Positions 7,888 to 16,682 of a stretch of 64,000 nt of DNA are shown piece by piece. This DNA comes from Flavobacteriaceae bacterium (GTDB lineage: Bacteria > Bacteroidota > Bacteroidia > Flavobacteriales > Flavobacteriaceae), in NCBI GenBank assembly GCA_013214065.1, contig JABSPK010000010.1:1-64000 (forward strand), given 5' to 3'. Each line of letters opens with the position of its first letter. The stretch's first letter is position 1. A program made the translations under genes and the position numbers. The notes below the pieces were generated by a model. That model had not been told where the DNA came from and searched no databases. It saw nothing but the letters and a program-made list of their open reading frames with translations.

Positions 7888-8982
7888 CTATTTTTCCATA
7901 TTAAGGTCGATTCCCGCTTTGATTTTTTTGTATCGCTCCATCAACTTATCGAAGTGGATACCCAAGGCCGGATTGCGTTTCGTGGTCATCAAGGTGTCCA
8001 AAGCCATTTCGTAGGCCCTCCCATAACTTTCCCCTTTCTCGGTAGGTACGTGCGGAATCACCCCAATCCCTTCCCAATCGGTCTTGGTGACCGGATGGAT
8101 GTTCAGTTCTACAGGGATCTGGATAAAAAAACCATGTGCCAATTCCACAAAATTGATACCATGTGCTGCCCCGGGTGTCGTTTGCCCAACGATTATGGCC
8201 TTGTCAAGATGCTTCAACCCATAGGCGAACCCTTCCGCTCTTGAAAAACTTTTGGCATCAATAAGGATGTAAACAGGTTTGTCCAAATACCGTGGCCCAT
8301 CGACTTGGGCATAGGTATAGTCACTTTCAATAGCATCCCTGGTCCGATTATAAGAACTGAACCAAAGCACGGGCTCTTCATCGAAAAAGTAACTTGCCAA
8401 GTAAGTGGCCGATCGGCACCCCCCACCGTTACCCCTTAAATCGATGATCAACGCATCGGTATTCGAAACGAAACCCATGGTCGCATCTATTGTAGGCTTC
8501 GCCCACTCGAAGAGGTCGAAAAACGTTAGCTTGACATACCCTATATTCCCTTCCAAGATCTCAACTTTTTCAAATCCGAAATTCCCTTTTTGGGCGTACC
8601 AGTAGTTGAGGTCTATAGCCGGTTCTTCCGGCTCGGGTTCCTGAATAGGTCCTTCCTCGTTTTCCGCCTCGCTTCGCACTAGGTCAGGCCGATATTGCAC
8701 TACGAAATGCTTGTCATTGGTCACAGCCACTAGATCATCGGTCAATGTCGAAGCGAACACTTTTGGATCGTTAAGTCGACCGTAGTTTCCGGTGGCGTAT
8801 AGACTGTCTATTTTTTTATTCAAGGCTTTTGATTTTTCAACGAAAACGTAGTTCGAATCGATTGAAATTTTGATCGATTCGATGACCGCGTTTTTTTCAG
8901 CTGTCGACATTTTTTTTTGCGTGTAAATGCTCGAAGTCATCAAGAATGAAAGTAGGATCGAAAAGTGGCGAAGGCCCAACAT
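7888..8982 (-). CDS. S41-family peptidase, exported
   Basis: 364 residues. A signal peptide-like N terminus (FSILLSFLMTSSIYTQ) is followed by an N-terminal helical part, the S41 core strands (GNIGYVKL, ALIIDLRGNGGG around 178-188) and the nucleophile motif KSFSRAEGFAYG with Ser247 as likely catalytic residue. The oxyanion-side motif GQTTPGAA follows. There is no PDZ domain, so this is the short retinoid-binding-protein-like group of S41 rather than a Ctp protease. Probably periplasmic. It is alone, on the strand opposite its neighbours. Confidence 0.88.
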   Translation of the reverse strand: MLGLRHFSILLSFLMTSSIYTQKKMSTAEKNAVIESIKISIDSNYVFVEKSKALNKKIDSLYATGNYGRLNDPKVFASTLTDDLVAVTNDKHFVVQYRPDLVRSEAENEEGPIQEPEPEEPAIDLNYWYAQKGNFGFEKVEILEGNIGYVKLTFFDLFEWAKPTIDATMGFVSNTDALIIDLRGNGGGCRSATYLASYFFDEEPVLWFSSYNRTRDAIESDYTYAQVDGPRYLDKPVYILIDAKSFSRAEGFAYGLKHLDKAIIVGQTTPGAAHGINFVELAHGFFIQIPVELNIHPVTKTDWEGIGVIPHVPTEKGESYGRAYEMALDTLMTTKRNPALGIHFDKLMERYKKIKAGIDLNMEK

Positions 8983-9241
8983 AATTTTGAATTTTAAATT
9001 TGGGTAAAGAAAGTCCTTTCCTCACTTTGGGATTTTAACTGGACGAGGTCAAATGTCCATCCATATAGCATCGGACCCTTTTCGGTTGCTCTTTTTACCA
9101 ATTTGCCATTCTTTGGTACCGAAAGTGAAAATCCAAACGGAACCTACGAAGAGCATTAGAGCGCACCTTTCGGTTTTAGGTTATATTTAGGTGCGGTTTC
9201 GACCGGCCGCTTCAAGATGCCAAAGCAACGAAGTGATTGAC

Positions 9242-9340
9242 ATGGACATATCGACCTTTGAGTTTCTCATCATATTGATCATCGGCCAATGCCTGTTCTT
9301 GATTTTGGCCATTCAATACATCCCAAAAACCCAACAGGGG
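9242..9340 (+). other. Displaced N-terminal coding segment of the AraC-type gene
   Basis: From ATG 9242 this frame encodes MDISTFEFLIILIIGQCLFL and a following stretch that aligns with the first membrane helix of the paralog at 11225-12454 (MELSVIDILLLTVVNLGLFL). It then passes out of frame at a run of four G (9337-9340). One more G would join it to the long frame that follows with the conserved ANK motif. I read it as the true start of the downstream regulator, separated by a one-base deletion. Confidence 0.5.
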
Positions 9341-10356
9341 CGAACAAAACACTACAATGTATTCTGGCGATCTTTAGTTTTTATTTGTTGGAAAGGGTGC
9401 TAATCGGTGAATTCGACGGGCCTTTCATCTATAAATATACGTACGCCCGTAACGCGTTTTATTACCTCATCGGGCCATTGACCTATATCTATATCAGGCG
9501 ATCCCTTTTCGATAACAATGGGCAGTATACCTTGCCTTTTGTCCATTACTTACCGGCCCTACTTTACTTGCTCTACAGTCTGGTGCATATCGCTATATAT
9601 GATTCCATAAGTGACCCTTGTAACTACTTACGCGGCCTATTGCTTTTTACCGAAGTGAGCTGTTTCGTTTCCATATCCGCCTATTTGGTCAAATCCATTG
9701 GGCTATTGGCTTATTACATCCGTAATGAGGAAAGGGAGCTGTCTTTCAACCAAAGATTTATCTTCTATTTGAAGGTCATGCTCTTTTGCTTATCGGTATA
9801 TATGTTGTTTTGGTTTTTGGGGATACTGGAACGTTTCGTGATAAAACTACCACTCGATATCGGGATGATTTACGATATATCCTGTCTGATTTTCGCGGTC
9901 CAAATCTATATTGTGGGATTCTACAGTCTCAAGTATCCAGAGCTGTTCAAGATTCCGTTTCGCACAGCGGACAAAAGAAAGATTTCGCTCAGGGAAGAAG
10001 AGTTACAAACCATACAGCATCGCATCGACGACTTTTTCAAAAGGGACCTTGGTTACTGTCGTTCCGATCTGAGTTTGACCATTTTGGCCAACGAAATCGA
10101 CACCACGAACAATAAATTGTCATGGGTATTGAACAATGCGTACGGGAAAAGTTTTTACGAACTGGTCAATCAATATCGCGTAGACGCTTTTTTTCAGAAA
10201 ATCAAAGAGCGGAAACATAAAGAATATACCGTGGCATCCATCGGGTTCGACGTGGGTTTTAAATCCAAATCCACTTTCTACAAAGCCTTTAAAGAGATTA
10301 CGGGTAGTACCCCAACGGAGTACATCAAAAAGATGGAAAAGTCTTCATCCGAATAG
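9289..10356 (+). CDS. Membrane-anchored AraC-type regulator (N terminus frameshifted)
   Basis: 355 residues as the frame stands. Six or so hydrophobic segments fill residues 20-230, then a cytosolic AraC/XylS DNA-binding domain occupies about 255-350 (two helix-turn-helices: LSLTILANEIDTTNNKLSWV and YTVASIGFDVGFKSKSTFYK). The first membrane helix lies in another frame (9242-9340), so the intact gene would be about 371 codons. Proteins of this design, membrane sensor plus AraC domain, are common in flavobacteria and respond to unknown signals. A closely similar paralog lies at 11225-12454. Whether the frameshifted gene is functional is unclear; ATG 9289 could still produce a protein that lacks one helix. 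Confidence 0.75.
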   Translation: MPVLDFGHSIHPKNPTGANKTLQCILAIFSFYLLERVLIGEFDGPFIYKYTYARNAFYYLIGPLTYIYIRRSLFDNNGQYTLPFVHYLPALLYLLYSLVHIAIYDSISDPCNYLRGLLLFTEVSCFVSISAYLVKSIGLLAYYIRNEERELSFNQRFIFYLKVMLFCLSVYMLFWFLGILERFVIKLPLDIGMIYDISCLIFAVQIYIVGFYSLKYPELFKIPFRTADKRKISLREEELQTIQHRIDDFFKRDLGYCRSDLSLTILANEIDTTNNKLSWVLNNAYGKSFYELVNQYRVDAFFQKIKERKHKEYTVASIGFDVGFKSKSTFYKAFKEITGSTPTEYIKKMEKSSSE

Positions 10357-10468
10357 GACGCTTCCTTCGACCATACATTTTCACAAGCCCGATCACAGCA
10401 TGCTCACCGACCATTTCAGCACATTGGCCCCTATGGGTAGCCCTTGGCTATAAACCTTCAATATTGGC

Positions 10469-10693
10469 CTACTTTCGGGTTAAGGACCATTCCGGTTTGA
10501 GGGTATAATCGATTGCAATAGGGGTAGGTCCCTGAACAGGTCCGTTCAAATGTAACATTTGCACCCTAAACCGCTCTACGATATTGCGTTTTAACAGCCA
10601 TCGATGAAAATCGGCGGGTGAAGTATTGTGGTGGTGTAGGAGTTGTTCCGGAAAGTTAGTAAAATGACCAAGAACCGTACAAATCGAAACCCA
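10469..10693 (-). pseudogene. Possible gene remnant without start codon
   Basis: The minus strand is open between TAA (10694-10696) and TAG (10469-10471) and reads like a real protein in composition (for example FHRWLLKRNIVERF, then HLNGPVQGPTPIAIDYTL), but it has no plausible start near its 5' end. I cannot name the family. It fills most of the otherwise empty stretch 10357-10709. It may be the C-terminal remnant of a deleted gene, or chance. Confidence 0.3.
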
Positions 10694-10709
10694 TTAGCCT
10701 TGACCGTTG

Positions 10710-10898
10710 CTATACGATCCGTATTTTATATTTCGAATCCAAGAACACCAAACCGAACAGCAGCAGCCCTGCAATCAAAAACGTCAAGAGATTGAACACC
10801 ACGGAATTCCCATTGCGTCGCGAGGTCTTCACCACCAAATAAAGCAGCAAGGCCACCACGAACGCCGATAACGCATACAGATTCAGACTGAGCTCCAA
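10710..10898 (-). CDS. Small membrane protein, 62 aa
   Basis: Two hydrophobic segments (residues about 6-24 and 33-52) separated by a short basic loop (KTSRRNGNS) and ending in a basic tail. This is a two-TM hairpin protein of unknown function. It lies 39 bp after another small membrane ORF on the same strand and between the two AraC-type genes. Codon pattern looks coding, but short length limits certainty. Confidence 0.45.
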   Translation of the reverse strand: MELSLNLYALSAFVVALLLYLVVKTSRRNGNSVVFNLLTFLIAGLLLFGLVFLDSKYKIRIV

Positions 10899-10937
10899 AC
10901 TGATCCTACCTTCATCATTGGGCTTAAATCGATTGGC

Positions 10938-11084
10938 TCAACCTGCCCCTAACCGCATGATAAAAGGCAAGAAAAGAAAGGGGTAGAGCCAGCCCTTGCG
11001 ATGCCGTAATAAAAGCAGATAAAATAGGATGGCCTGTGGGAATTTTAGCACTCCACAAGCCAAATAAAGGGGTTCAACCACCAC
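10938..11084 (-). CDS. Small membrane protein or remnant, 48 aa
   Basis: Starting at GTG 11084 the frame encodes VVEPLYLACGVLKFPQAILFY and then a long hydrophobic, basic-punctuated sequence (LLLLRHRKGWLYPFLFLPF). The composition is clearly membrane-like. The frame is open a little further upstream to a TAG but without a better start. It precedes the 62-aa membrane gene. It could be a real small protein or the end of a decayed larger membrane gene. Confidence 0.35.
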   Translation of the reverse strand: MVVEPLYLACGVLKFPQAILFYLLLLRHRKGWLYPFLFLPFIMRLGAG

Positions 11085-11224
11085 TTTTAACGTTTGACAG
11101 GGCCAAATACTAAATCGGTAGCCCTAAATTAGCAAGCATCGAACCCCTGGAACCCTAACAGGCGGTCCCTTTAACTAAATAAGGATATCGTTCTGTCGTT
11201 CCCAATGAATGAAGTGTTTTGCTG

Positions 11225-12454
11225 ATGGAGTTATCCGTAATCGACATCCTGCTATTGACCGTGGTCAATTTGGGCCTTTTTTTGAGTCTGACTTTGAAAA
11301 TCGTCCCGAACCGAAATGCAGTCGCCAACAAGCCACTGATATTGCTTACGCTTGTGGTCGCTTTCATAATGCTCGGTAAGATCGTCATCCCGAAACTGGA
11401 GGTCCGATGGTTCTTGCGATTGGGTTTTTTCTTGGATACCTTGATGTTATTGATCGGACCATTCCTATACGAATACATACGGCGCTTGATGTTTCGTGAA
11501 ACGCAGCTTTATCGTTTGCCGATTCGACACCTTGTTCCGGCTTTGTTTTCTTTTGGTTTCTTTTTATCGAACCTGTTGGTCTTCGATATCAGTATCCCGC
11601 AATTCAACGCCTCCTTGTCTTTGAAGCTTTTTATTCTTGGCTTGGAACTTGCAAGCATCGTATTATTGGGGTTCTATGTGTTCAAATCGTTTAAGTTGAT
11701 CTCCGTATTCGAAAAGAACCAAATGCTTGAACTTTCTTATGGACAGCGTATTTCAAGCTACATCAAGACCCTTCTGTGGGCCATGATCGTGTTCTTGATT
11801 TTTTGGTCGCTTAGTTATGTAAACGTTTATTTCCTCAAGATCCCATCGCTACTTTTCAGTAATGACATCATGTGGCTTTCGTTCGGTGTGGTGGTCTACA
11901 CCGTTGGGTTTTATAGTCTCGTCCAACCTGAAATTTTCAGGGTCCCCCTAAAGAAAAACGAACCGGGTGCGGAATCCAAACAACGCCTCGATGGTCATCA
12001 AGCCGCTGAATTGAATGAGCGCTTACACACCTATTTGACGGAGCACCAGGTTTTCTTGCAACCCGACCTGAACCTTTCCGGTTTGGCCGCGCAAGTCGGC
12101 ACCACTTCGAACAACCTTTCTTGGGTCATCAACAATTTGCATGGCAAGAACTTTCATGAACTGATCAACAAATATCGGATCGAAGCCTTTTTGAAACGGA
12201 TCGAACAGAACGATCATAAAAACTACACCCTATTATCCCTTGCGATCGAAGTAGGTTTCAATTCAAAATCCACGTTCAACAAATCCTTCAAAAAGATAAA
12301 AGGCCAAACCCCCTCGACGTATATCAAGCAATTGGAATCGAAGTCCCCGGTGGTTTCACGACCCGAACCAGAGGCCCAGCACCTCCAAACGGAATACCCT
12401 GCTCAAAGGGCTTGGAATACGAATGGCCAACCGCCCGAAGGTCCTTCGTTTTAA
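11225..12454 (+). CDS. Membrane-anchored AraC-type regulator
   Basis: About 409 residues from ATG 11225. Seven hydrophobic segments lie in residues 5-235, the last ending in VVYTVGFYSLVQPE. The cytosolic AraC-type DNA-binding domain spans about 265-370 (LNLSGLAAQVGTTSNNLSWV and YTLLSLAIEVGFNSKSTFNK), then a disordered proline-rich tail. It is a paralog of the gene at 9242-10356. Convergent or target genes are not obvious; the serine hydrolase directly downstream in the same direction is one candidate target. Confidence 0.85.
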   Translation: MELSVIDILLLTVVNLGLFLSLTLKIVPNRNAVANKPLILLTLVVAFIMLGKIVIPKLEVRWFLRLGFFLDTLMLLIGPFLYEYIRRLMFRETQLYRLPIRHLVPALFSFGFFLSNLLVFDISIPQFNASLSLKLFILGLELASIVLLGFYVFKSFKLISVFEKNQMLELSYGQRISSYIKTLLWAMIVFLIFWSLSYVNVYFLKIPSLLFSNDIMWLSFGVVVYTVGFYSLVQPEIFRVPLKKNEPGAESKQRLDGHQAAELNERLHTYLTEHQVFLQPDLNLSGLAAQVGTTSNNLSWVINNLHGKNFHELINKYRIEAFLKRIEQNDHKNYTLLSLAIEVGFNSKSTFNKSFKKIKGQTPSTYIKQLESKSPVVSRPEPEAQHLQTEYPAQRAWNTNGQPPEGPSF

Positions 12455-12599
12455 GCTTGAACTGATTTATTGTAAAGGCCGTGACGTCGATTAGGTAGGA
12501 AAATCAAATTTCCAATGAGTACCAAAATATACCTTAAGACGACCGAAATGTTAAATTGGACGTTCTTAGCGGACTTAATATCCTTTAAAAACAGAACAT

Positions 12600-14267
12600 T
12601 TGGACTTCCGAACTGGGAACACTTTCGCAAACAGGGCAATCCCGAATCGCCCACACCTATTCCTTCTAGGCTTACTTTACTTTCTTTGTCTGCCTTTTAG
12701 TATCCAATCCCAAACAAGACTCGTTGATTACGTTGGCACTTGGGAAGGGTCGGCCGTACCCCAAACCGCGCTTAACCTCGATATCAAAATCGAGGAAAGG
12801 GATACAGGGACGGTGTTGTCTATTGGCAATACATCTGAGATCTATCGCAAAAACTTCGATTTCGGTACCACATTCAACATCCCGATTTTTGGCAATGCGG
12901 TTTTTAAAGGTCGTACAACTACTGATGGAAATACAATCAAGGGGTTTATACAATTGGCGAAAGACCTCTACCCCGTTGTGCTTACCAAAAAAGGAAAAGA
13001 CTATTTCGGAAAATGGAACCTGGCCGCCCTACCCTACTTGCAAAGCGGAAATTGTCGATTGGCAATCAAAGAGGTCGATGATGGGGGATACGATGCCTAT
13101 CCCATGATGGGGACCTTTTGGGTGGCCGATTATGAATTACAGGACAACAAAATCGCATTCAGGGATTTCAAAACGGGCTTGAATTTCAAAGGCACCTTAG
13201 AATCGGAACAGATTAAACTACAGCTTTTTGTCGGTAAAACCTTTGTTGCTTCGTTGGATTATTTCCGAGAAGGGAGCAAAACGAGTGGATTCAAAGGAAC
13301 CATTGAGCCAATGGATGGACTGGAAATCGCCCAAAGTCCATTAAAAATGGATGACATGGAAACCGCCATTGCCGATGGCACACTGGAAGGAACCGAAGGT
13401 GTGGTCGTTTATCAAGATGGGCAGATCGTTTATGAGGCCTATTTTAACGGTTTTGGCGCTAATACACCACATGATATGCGTTCAGCGGGCAAGAGCTTCG
13501 GTTCGGCCATCATCGGTCTGGCCGTTGACCAAGGAATTATAAAAGGGGTAGCGCAAAAAGTGTCTGAAAGCCTTGCCGAGGGTTTCGGTACTCAGCTTGA
13601 TCCGGATAAAGAGACCCTTAATTTGAAACAACTCTTAACCATGAGTTCGGGAATCGGGGTGAACGAGGACACCTATCAAGAATCAGGGAATTGGCTGAAA
13701 ACGGTCTTAGAGGAACCGCTCTCATTTCCTCCTGGAAAACGCACCATATACAAGTCGGCCGATCCTTTCCTGACTGGGGTCTTTCTCAACTCTTTTTTAA
13801 AGCAACCCATGGAGTTCTTTATCCTTGAACATTTCATGGAACCTTTGGGGATTACGATTTTCATCATGAACACTGATGATCGAGGAATCCCTTATTTTGG
13901 CGGAGGCATATTCTTGACACCTAGGGATATGGTCAAAATGGGCGTGCTCTACTTGAATAAAGGAATCTGGCAAGGCCAAAGGATCCTCTCTGAAGCATGG
14001 GTGACCGATTCATTCAAGAAACATACCCACTTGGAAAATGTCGGCGATAAAAACGGCTATGGCTATTTTTGGTGGCACCATGACTATTCGGTCAACGGTC
14101 GATCCGTTGCTTCGGTCGAGGCCAGGGGTAATGGCGGTCAGTATATTTTCGTCTTACCGGAACTTCGCGCCGTTGTGGCCATTACCTCCGGGAACTACAG
14201 GAACGGAAAATTCAGGCAACCGGAGCAAATTTTAGAACACTACATTCTTCCGGAGCTGGTCGATTAG
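12600..14267 (+). CDS. Serine hydrolase, beta-lactamase/class C fold, exported
   Basis: Up to 555 residues. A signal peptide-like segment (LFLLGLLYFLCLPFSIQSQ) is followed by an N-terminal beta-rich domain (about 42-235) and a C-terminal beta-lactamase-related domain. The catalytic SxxK motif is SAGK (S295-K298), the Tyr motif is in NGYGYFWW and the third box is GNGGQ. These are serine beta-lactamase-like esterases or D-aminopeptidases rather than resistance enzymes; substrate unknown. The start is uncertain: TTG 12600 is the only usable codon before the signal segment. Tandem with the AraC-type regulator upstream. Confidence 0.82.
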   Translation: MDFRTGNTFANRAIPNRPHLFLLGLLYFLCLPFSIQSQTRLVDYVGTWEGSAVPQTALNLDIKIEERDTGTVLSIGNTSEIYRKNFDFGTTFNIPIFGNAVFKGRTTTDGNTIKGFIQLAKDLYPVVLTKKGKDYFGKWNLAALPYLQSGNCRLAIKEVDDGGYDAYPMMGTFWVADYELQDNKIAFRDFKTGLNFKGTLESEQIKLQLFVGKTFVASLDYFREGSKTSGFKGTIEPMDGLEIAQSPLKMDDMETAIADGTLEGTEGVVVYQDGQIVYEAYFNGFGANTPHDMRSAGKSFGSAIIGLAVDQGIIKGVAQKVSESLAEGFGTQLDPDKETLNLKQLLTMSSGIGVNEDTYQESGNWLKTVLEEPLSFPPGKRTIYKSADPFLTGVFLNSFLKQPMEFFILEHFMEPLGITIFIMNTDDRGIPYFGGGIFLTPRDMVKMGVLYLNKGIWQGQRILSEAWVTDSFKKHTHLENVGDKNGYGYFWWHHDYSVNGRSVASVEARGNGGQYIFVLPELRAVVAITSGNYRNGKFRQPEQILEHYILPELVD

Positions 14268-14421
14268 CGCACGGTATATGGTGCGGGCCATCTTGGTTGG
14301 TTCAACATCTTTCAGGGCGGTCAAAGTAATGCGCGAAACCCGCCTTTTCGGTATCTTCGTAGCAAGACCTTAGGCATGTGACCCTTCAAGGTGCATGACT
14401 TAAAGTATTAAAGGAACCATC

Positions 14422-14913
14422 ATGAACGCCTACCAAATTCCTACGCAAACCAAGATCGGCCATGTGCATTTGAAAGTGTCCGATCTGCAGCGTTCCTTGG
14501 GTTTTTATCAAGACCTTTTAGGATTCGAATTGATCTCACGAATGGGGGATCATGCCGCCTTCATATCAGCCGGGGGGTACCACCACCATATCGGTTTGAA
14601 CACCTGGCAAAGCAAGAACGGCTCCCCTCCCCCGCCGAACAGCACCGGTTTGTTCCATTTGGCCATCCTATATCCTACCCGTAAAGATTTAGCTGTGATC
14701 CTACAACGCCTGCTCGACCACGGGCAAGTACTTACCGGGGCAGCGGACCACGGGGTTTCGGAAGCACTTTATTTGGACGACCCCGATAAAAACGGTGTGG
14801 AACTGTATTGGGACCGACCCCAAGAAGCATGGCCCAAAACGGAAAATGGAGGAATCGACATCTATACCAAACGCCTTGACTTGAACGACCTGCTAAGCGA
14901 ACTGAAAGCATGA
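14422..14913 (+). CDS. VOC-family protein, CatE-like dioxygenase/glyoxalase fold
   Basis: 163 residues with the vicinal-oxygen-chelate repeat: IGHVHLKVSDLQRSLGFYQD at the start, a central LFHLAILYP strand and GVELYWDRP at the end. The likely metal ligands are the His of GHVH, the His of FHLA and the Glu of VELYWD. It resembles CatE/YfiE catechol-dioxygenase-like proteins more than glyoxalase I. Cytosolic. It is followed by a terminator shared with the convergent small gene. Substrate not determined. Confidence 0.85.
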   Translation: MNAYQIPTQTKIGHVHLKVSDLQRSLGFYQDLLGFELISRMGDHAAFISAGGYHHHIGLNTWQSKNGSPPPPNSTGLFHLAILYPTRKDLAVILQRLLDHGQVLTGAADHGVSEALYLDDPDKNGVELYWDRPQEAWPKTENGGIDIYTKRLDLNDLLSELKA

Positions 14914-14942
14914 ACGATACACTTGTTTTCATTTGAAAGCAT

Positions 14943-14979
14943 AAAAAAAGCCCATCAATTGTCATTGATGGGCTTTTTT
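14943..14979. terminator. Bidirectional intrinsic terminator
   Basis: Stem AGCCCATCAAT / ATTGATGGGCT with a TGTC loop, flanked by a run of A on the left and T on the right, so it can end transcription in both directions. It sits between the VOC gene (+) and the 75-aa gene (-). Confidence 0.85.
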
Positions 14980-14994
14980 CAACCGAAGGTATCG

Positions 14995-15222
14995 TTAGAC
15001 CAAAGGGGTACCCTTCAATCGTTTTTCAATTTTCTTTTTCTTTTCAGTAAGTCTTTTCATGATATCCATCAAGTTGGAATCCTTGGTCTTCTTATATATT
15101 TCGTTGATATCGAGTATCAATTGTTTCGCTTCACGGGAAGCCGCAACACGATCGCTGGTAGACATATGGCTCAAGGTCCTATTTTCAAACTCGGTCGCTT
15201 TGTCAAGTAAATCTGCTGTCAT
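14995..15222 (-). CDS. Small conserved helical protein, 75 aa
   Basis: All-helical, charged, soluble protein with a strongly basic C-terminal helix (DIMKRLTEKKKKIEKRLKGT). I recall similar short proteins in flavobacterial genomes but not a function. It has its own terminator on the 3' side, and the 221-bp region upstream (15223-15443) carries no gene that I can see. No nucleic-acid-binding motif is evident beyond the basic tail. Confidence 0.7.
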   Translation of the reverse strand: MTADLLDKATEFENRTLSHMSTSDRVAASREAKQLILDINEIYKKTKDSNLMDIMKRLTEKKKKIEKRLKGTPLV

Positions 15223-15443
15223 TTTTATTTAAAATTAATAAGCGTAGGTGAAAACTATGCAATTAATCAATACTTTGTGGCTATCGTACCATCGGCCTTT
15301 CATATTTATGAAATATTTAACGAAACAATTTGTTGGGGCTTCGTTGGCAGCTATGGAATCCGATTACGAGGCCGAATATATGAAAATACACGACACTTGA
15401 TTTGAGAAGTTAAACTTAATATGTAAATTCAAGAAAAAATGCC

Positions 15444-15920
15444 ATGCAGCGCACCTTCAAATACGCCCTTCTACTCTCACTTGTAGCCCTTTTTCAATTC
15501 GCTTGCTCCTCTGATGACGGTGGAGATCAAGAAGAGGTCAATCAAGGGGCCGCCTTGGCGGGGAATTGGGCCCTGGCCGAAGTTACCGTTAGCGAACCCA
15601 TCGATGTCAATGACGACCAAAACACCAGTACCAATCTCTTGACCGAAGTACCCTGTCTGACCGGCACCTTGACCTTGACGCCTGATTTCACTTACCAATT
15701 CAGTGAGGTCTTGCCCCAATTGATATCGCCGATTACGAACGATCTCTACAACGTGAGCTGTAGCGATGTGTTCACTCAAAGTGGTTCTTGGAGTTTCTCA
15801 GGAACCACCTTGACCCTGTCGGGCACAACGACGATCCGCTTTCAGCTTGATGGTGAACATCTTGTGGTCACCATAGGCGAAGTTTTACCGGGTATCGATT
15901 CCATTGTGTACCGTCGCTAA
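15444..15920 (+). CDS. Lipocalin-like lipoprotein
   Basis: 158 residues. Lipoprotein signal with lipid Cys near residue 21 (LFQFACSSDDGGD); the acidic SDDGGD stretch after the cysteine resembles the surface-export signal of flavobacterial lipoproteins. The rest is a small beta-barrel-like domain beginning GNWALAEVTVSEP, as in the lipocalin-like/DUF5004 families. Two cysteines (about 70 and 113) could form a disulfide. Convergent with the next gene, only 4 bp apart. Ligand unknown. Confidence 0.75.
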   Translation: MQRTFKYALLLSLVALFQFACSSDDGGDQEEVNQGAALAGNWALAEVTVSEPIDVNDDQNTSTNLLTEVPCLTGTLTLTPDFTYQFSEVLPQLISPITNDLYNVSCSDVFTQSGSWSFSGTTLTLSGTTTIRFQLDGEHLVVTIGEVLPGIDSIVYRR

Positions 15921-15924
15921 TAAA

Positions 15925-16542
15925 TCATCGGCCGACTTGGGCGGAATCCAATCGTTGGATGCGTGCTTCGAGTTCTTGCATTTCGGCTTCCGTGGTTTCT
16001 TTCTGTATTTGTAACTCTTGACGAATGGACTGGGCCTCTGCTTGCAATTCATTTTGTGTCGCCGGGCGATCCCGAACCAAAAGGACCAGCAAGCTGATGA
16101 CCGCGAACAAAAAACTGAAAACCACCGCTGCTATCAACATCCAAAGCAAGCGGCGTTCTTTGGCCACCGCAGTTTTGTTGAAAGAAGTTTTGACAGGATA
16201 CCCGGCCGGATCCCGGTGGCGCACATCGGATAATTGTTGGAGAAAGGTATCCCATTTCTCTTCTTCGTTAACAAAAAGGGCCTTAAAGCCCCCCTCTTCC
16301 AAAAACCCCTTGGTATGGGCCGTGGCCGAAAGCATGAAGATCTTTTGTCCATTACCGCTCATGATATCGAGAAGGTTGGGATCATAGGCTTGGATCTCGG
16401 CTACCAAGTTGGCCACGAATTCGATCGAATAGTTGGGTTTCAAGAATTCGTCAAAGAGCAACTGTAATTCAAAGTAGTCTTCCCTGGCCAGGGCAAATCT
16501 CAAAAACTTGTCTTTTAATTCGGCTTTAAAAAACGCACTCAT
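15925..16542 (-). CDS. Hypothetical single-TM protein with coiled coil
   Basis: From ATG 16542 about 205 residues (an upstream ATG at 16602 would add 20). Residues 1-125 are a soluble helical domain (ELKDKFLRFALAREDYFELQ), then one membrane segment (LLWMLIAAVVFSFLFAVISL) and a C-terminal coiled coil (QELQIQKETTEAEMQELEAR). The family is not recognised. It lies downstream of the glucan locus on the same strand, 80 bp after its last gene, but nothing in it suggests a role in glucan use. Confidence 0.6.
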   Translation of the reverse strand: MSAFFKAELKDKFLRFALAREDYFELQLLFDEFLKPNYSIEFVANLVAEIQAYDPNLLDIMSGNGQKIFMLSATAHTKGFLEEGGFKALFVNEEEKWDTFLQQLSDVRHRDPAGYPVKTSFNKTAVAKERRLLWMLIAAVVFSFLFAVISLLVLLVRDRPATQNELQAEAQSIRQELQIQKETTEAEMQELEARIQRLDSAQVGR

Positions 16543-16682
16543 TCTAAAATAAGGATTTCGGTTCCCGGATTCGTTCGTCCCCAAAAATAAGGGATCCATC
16601 AAACCGAATATGGAATTGGTGTTATGTTGTCGTTATCAATGGGCCGATGCTACATTTGCCCGTAGTTCCGGCTTAACCTCGC

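Noticed and set aside
9289-9403. Programmed ribosomal frameshift in the AraC-type gene
   Set aside because: No slippery heptamer or downstream structure is evident at the G4 run; a simple indel explains the shift better.
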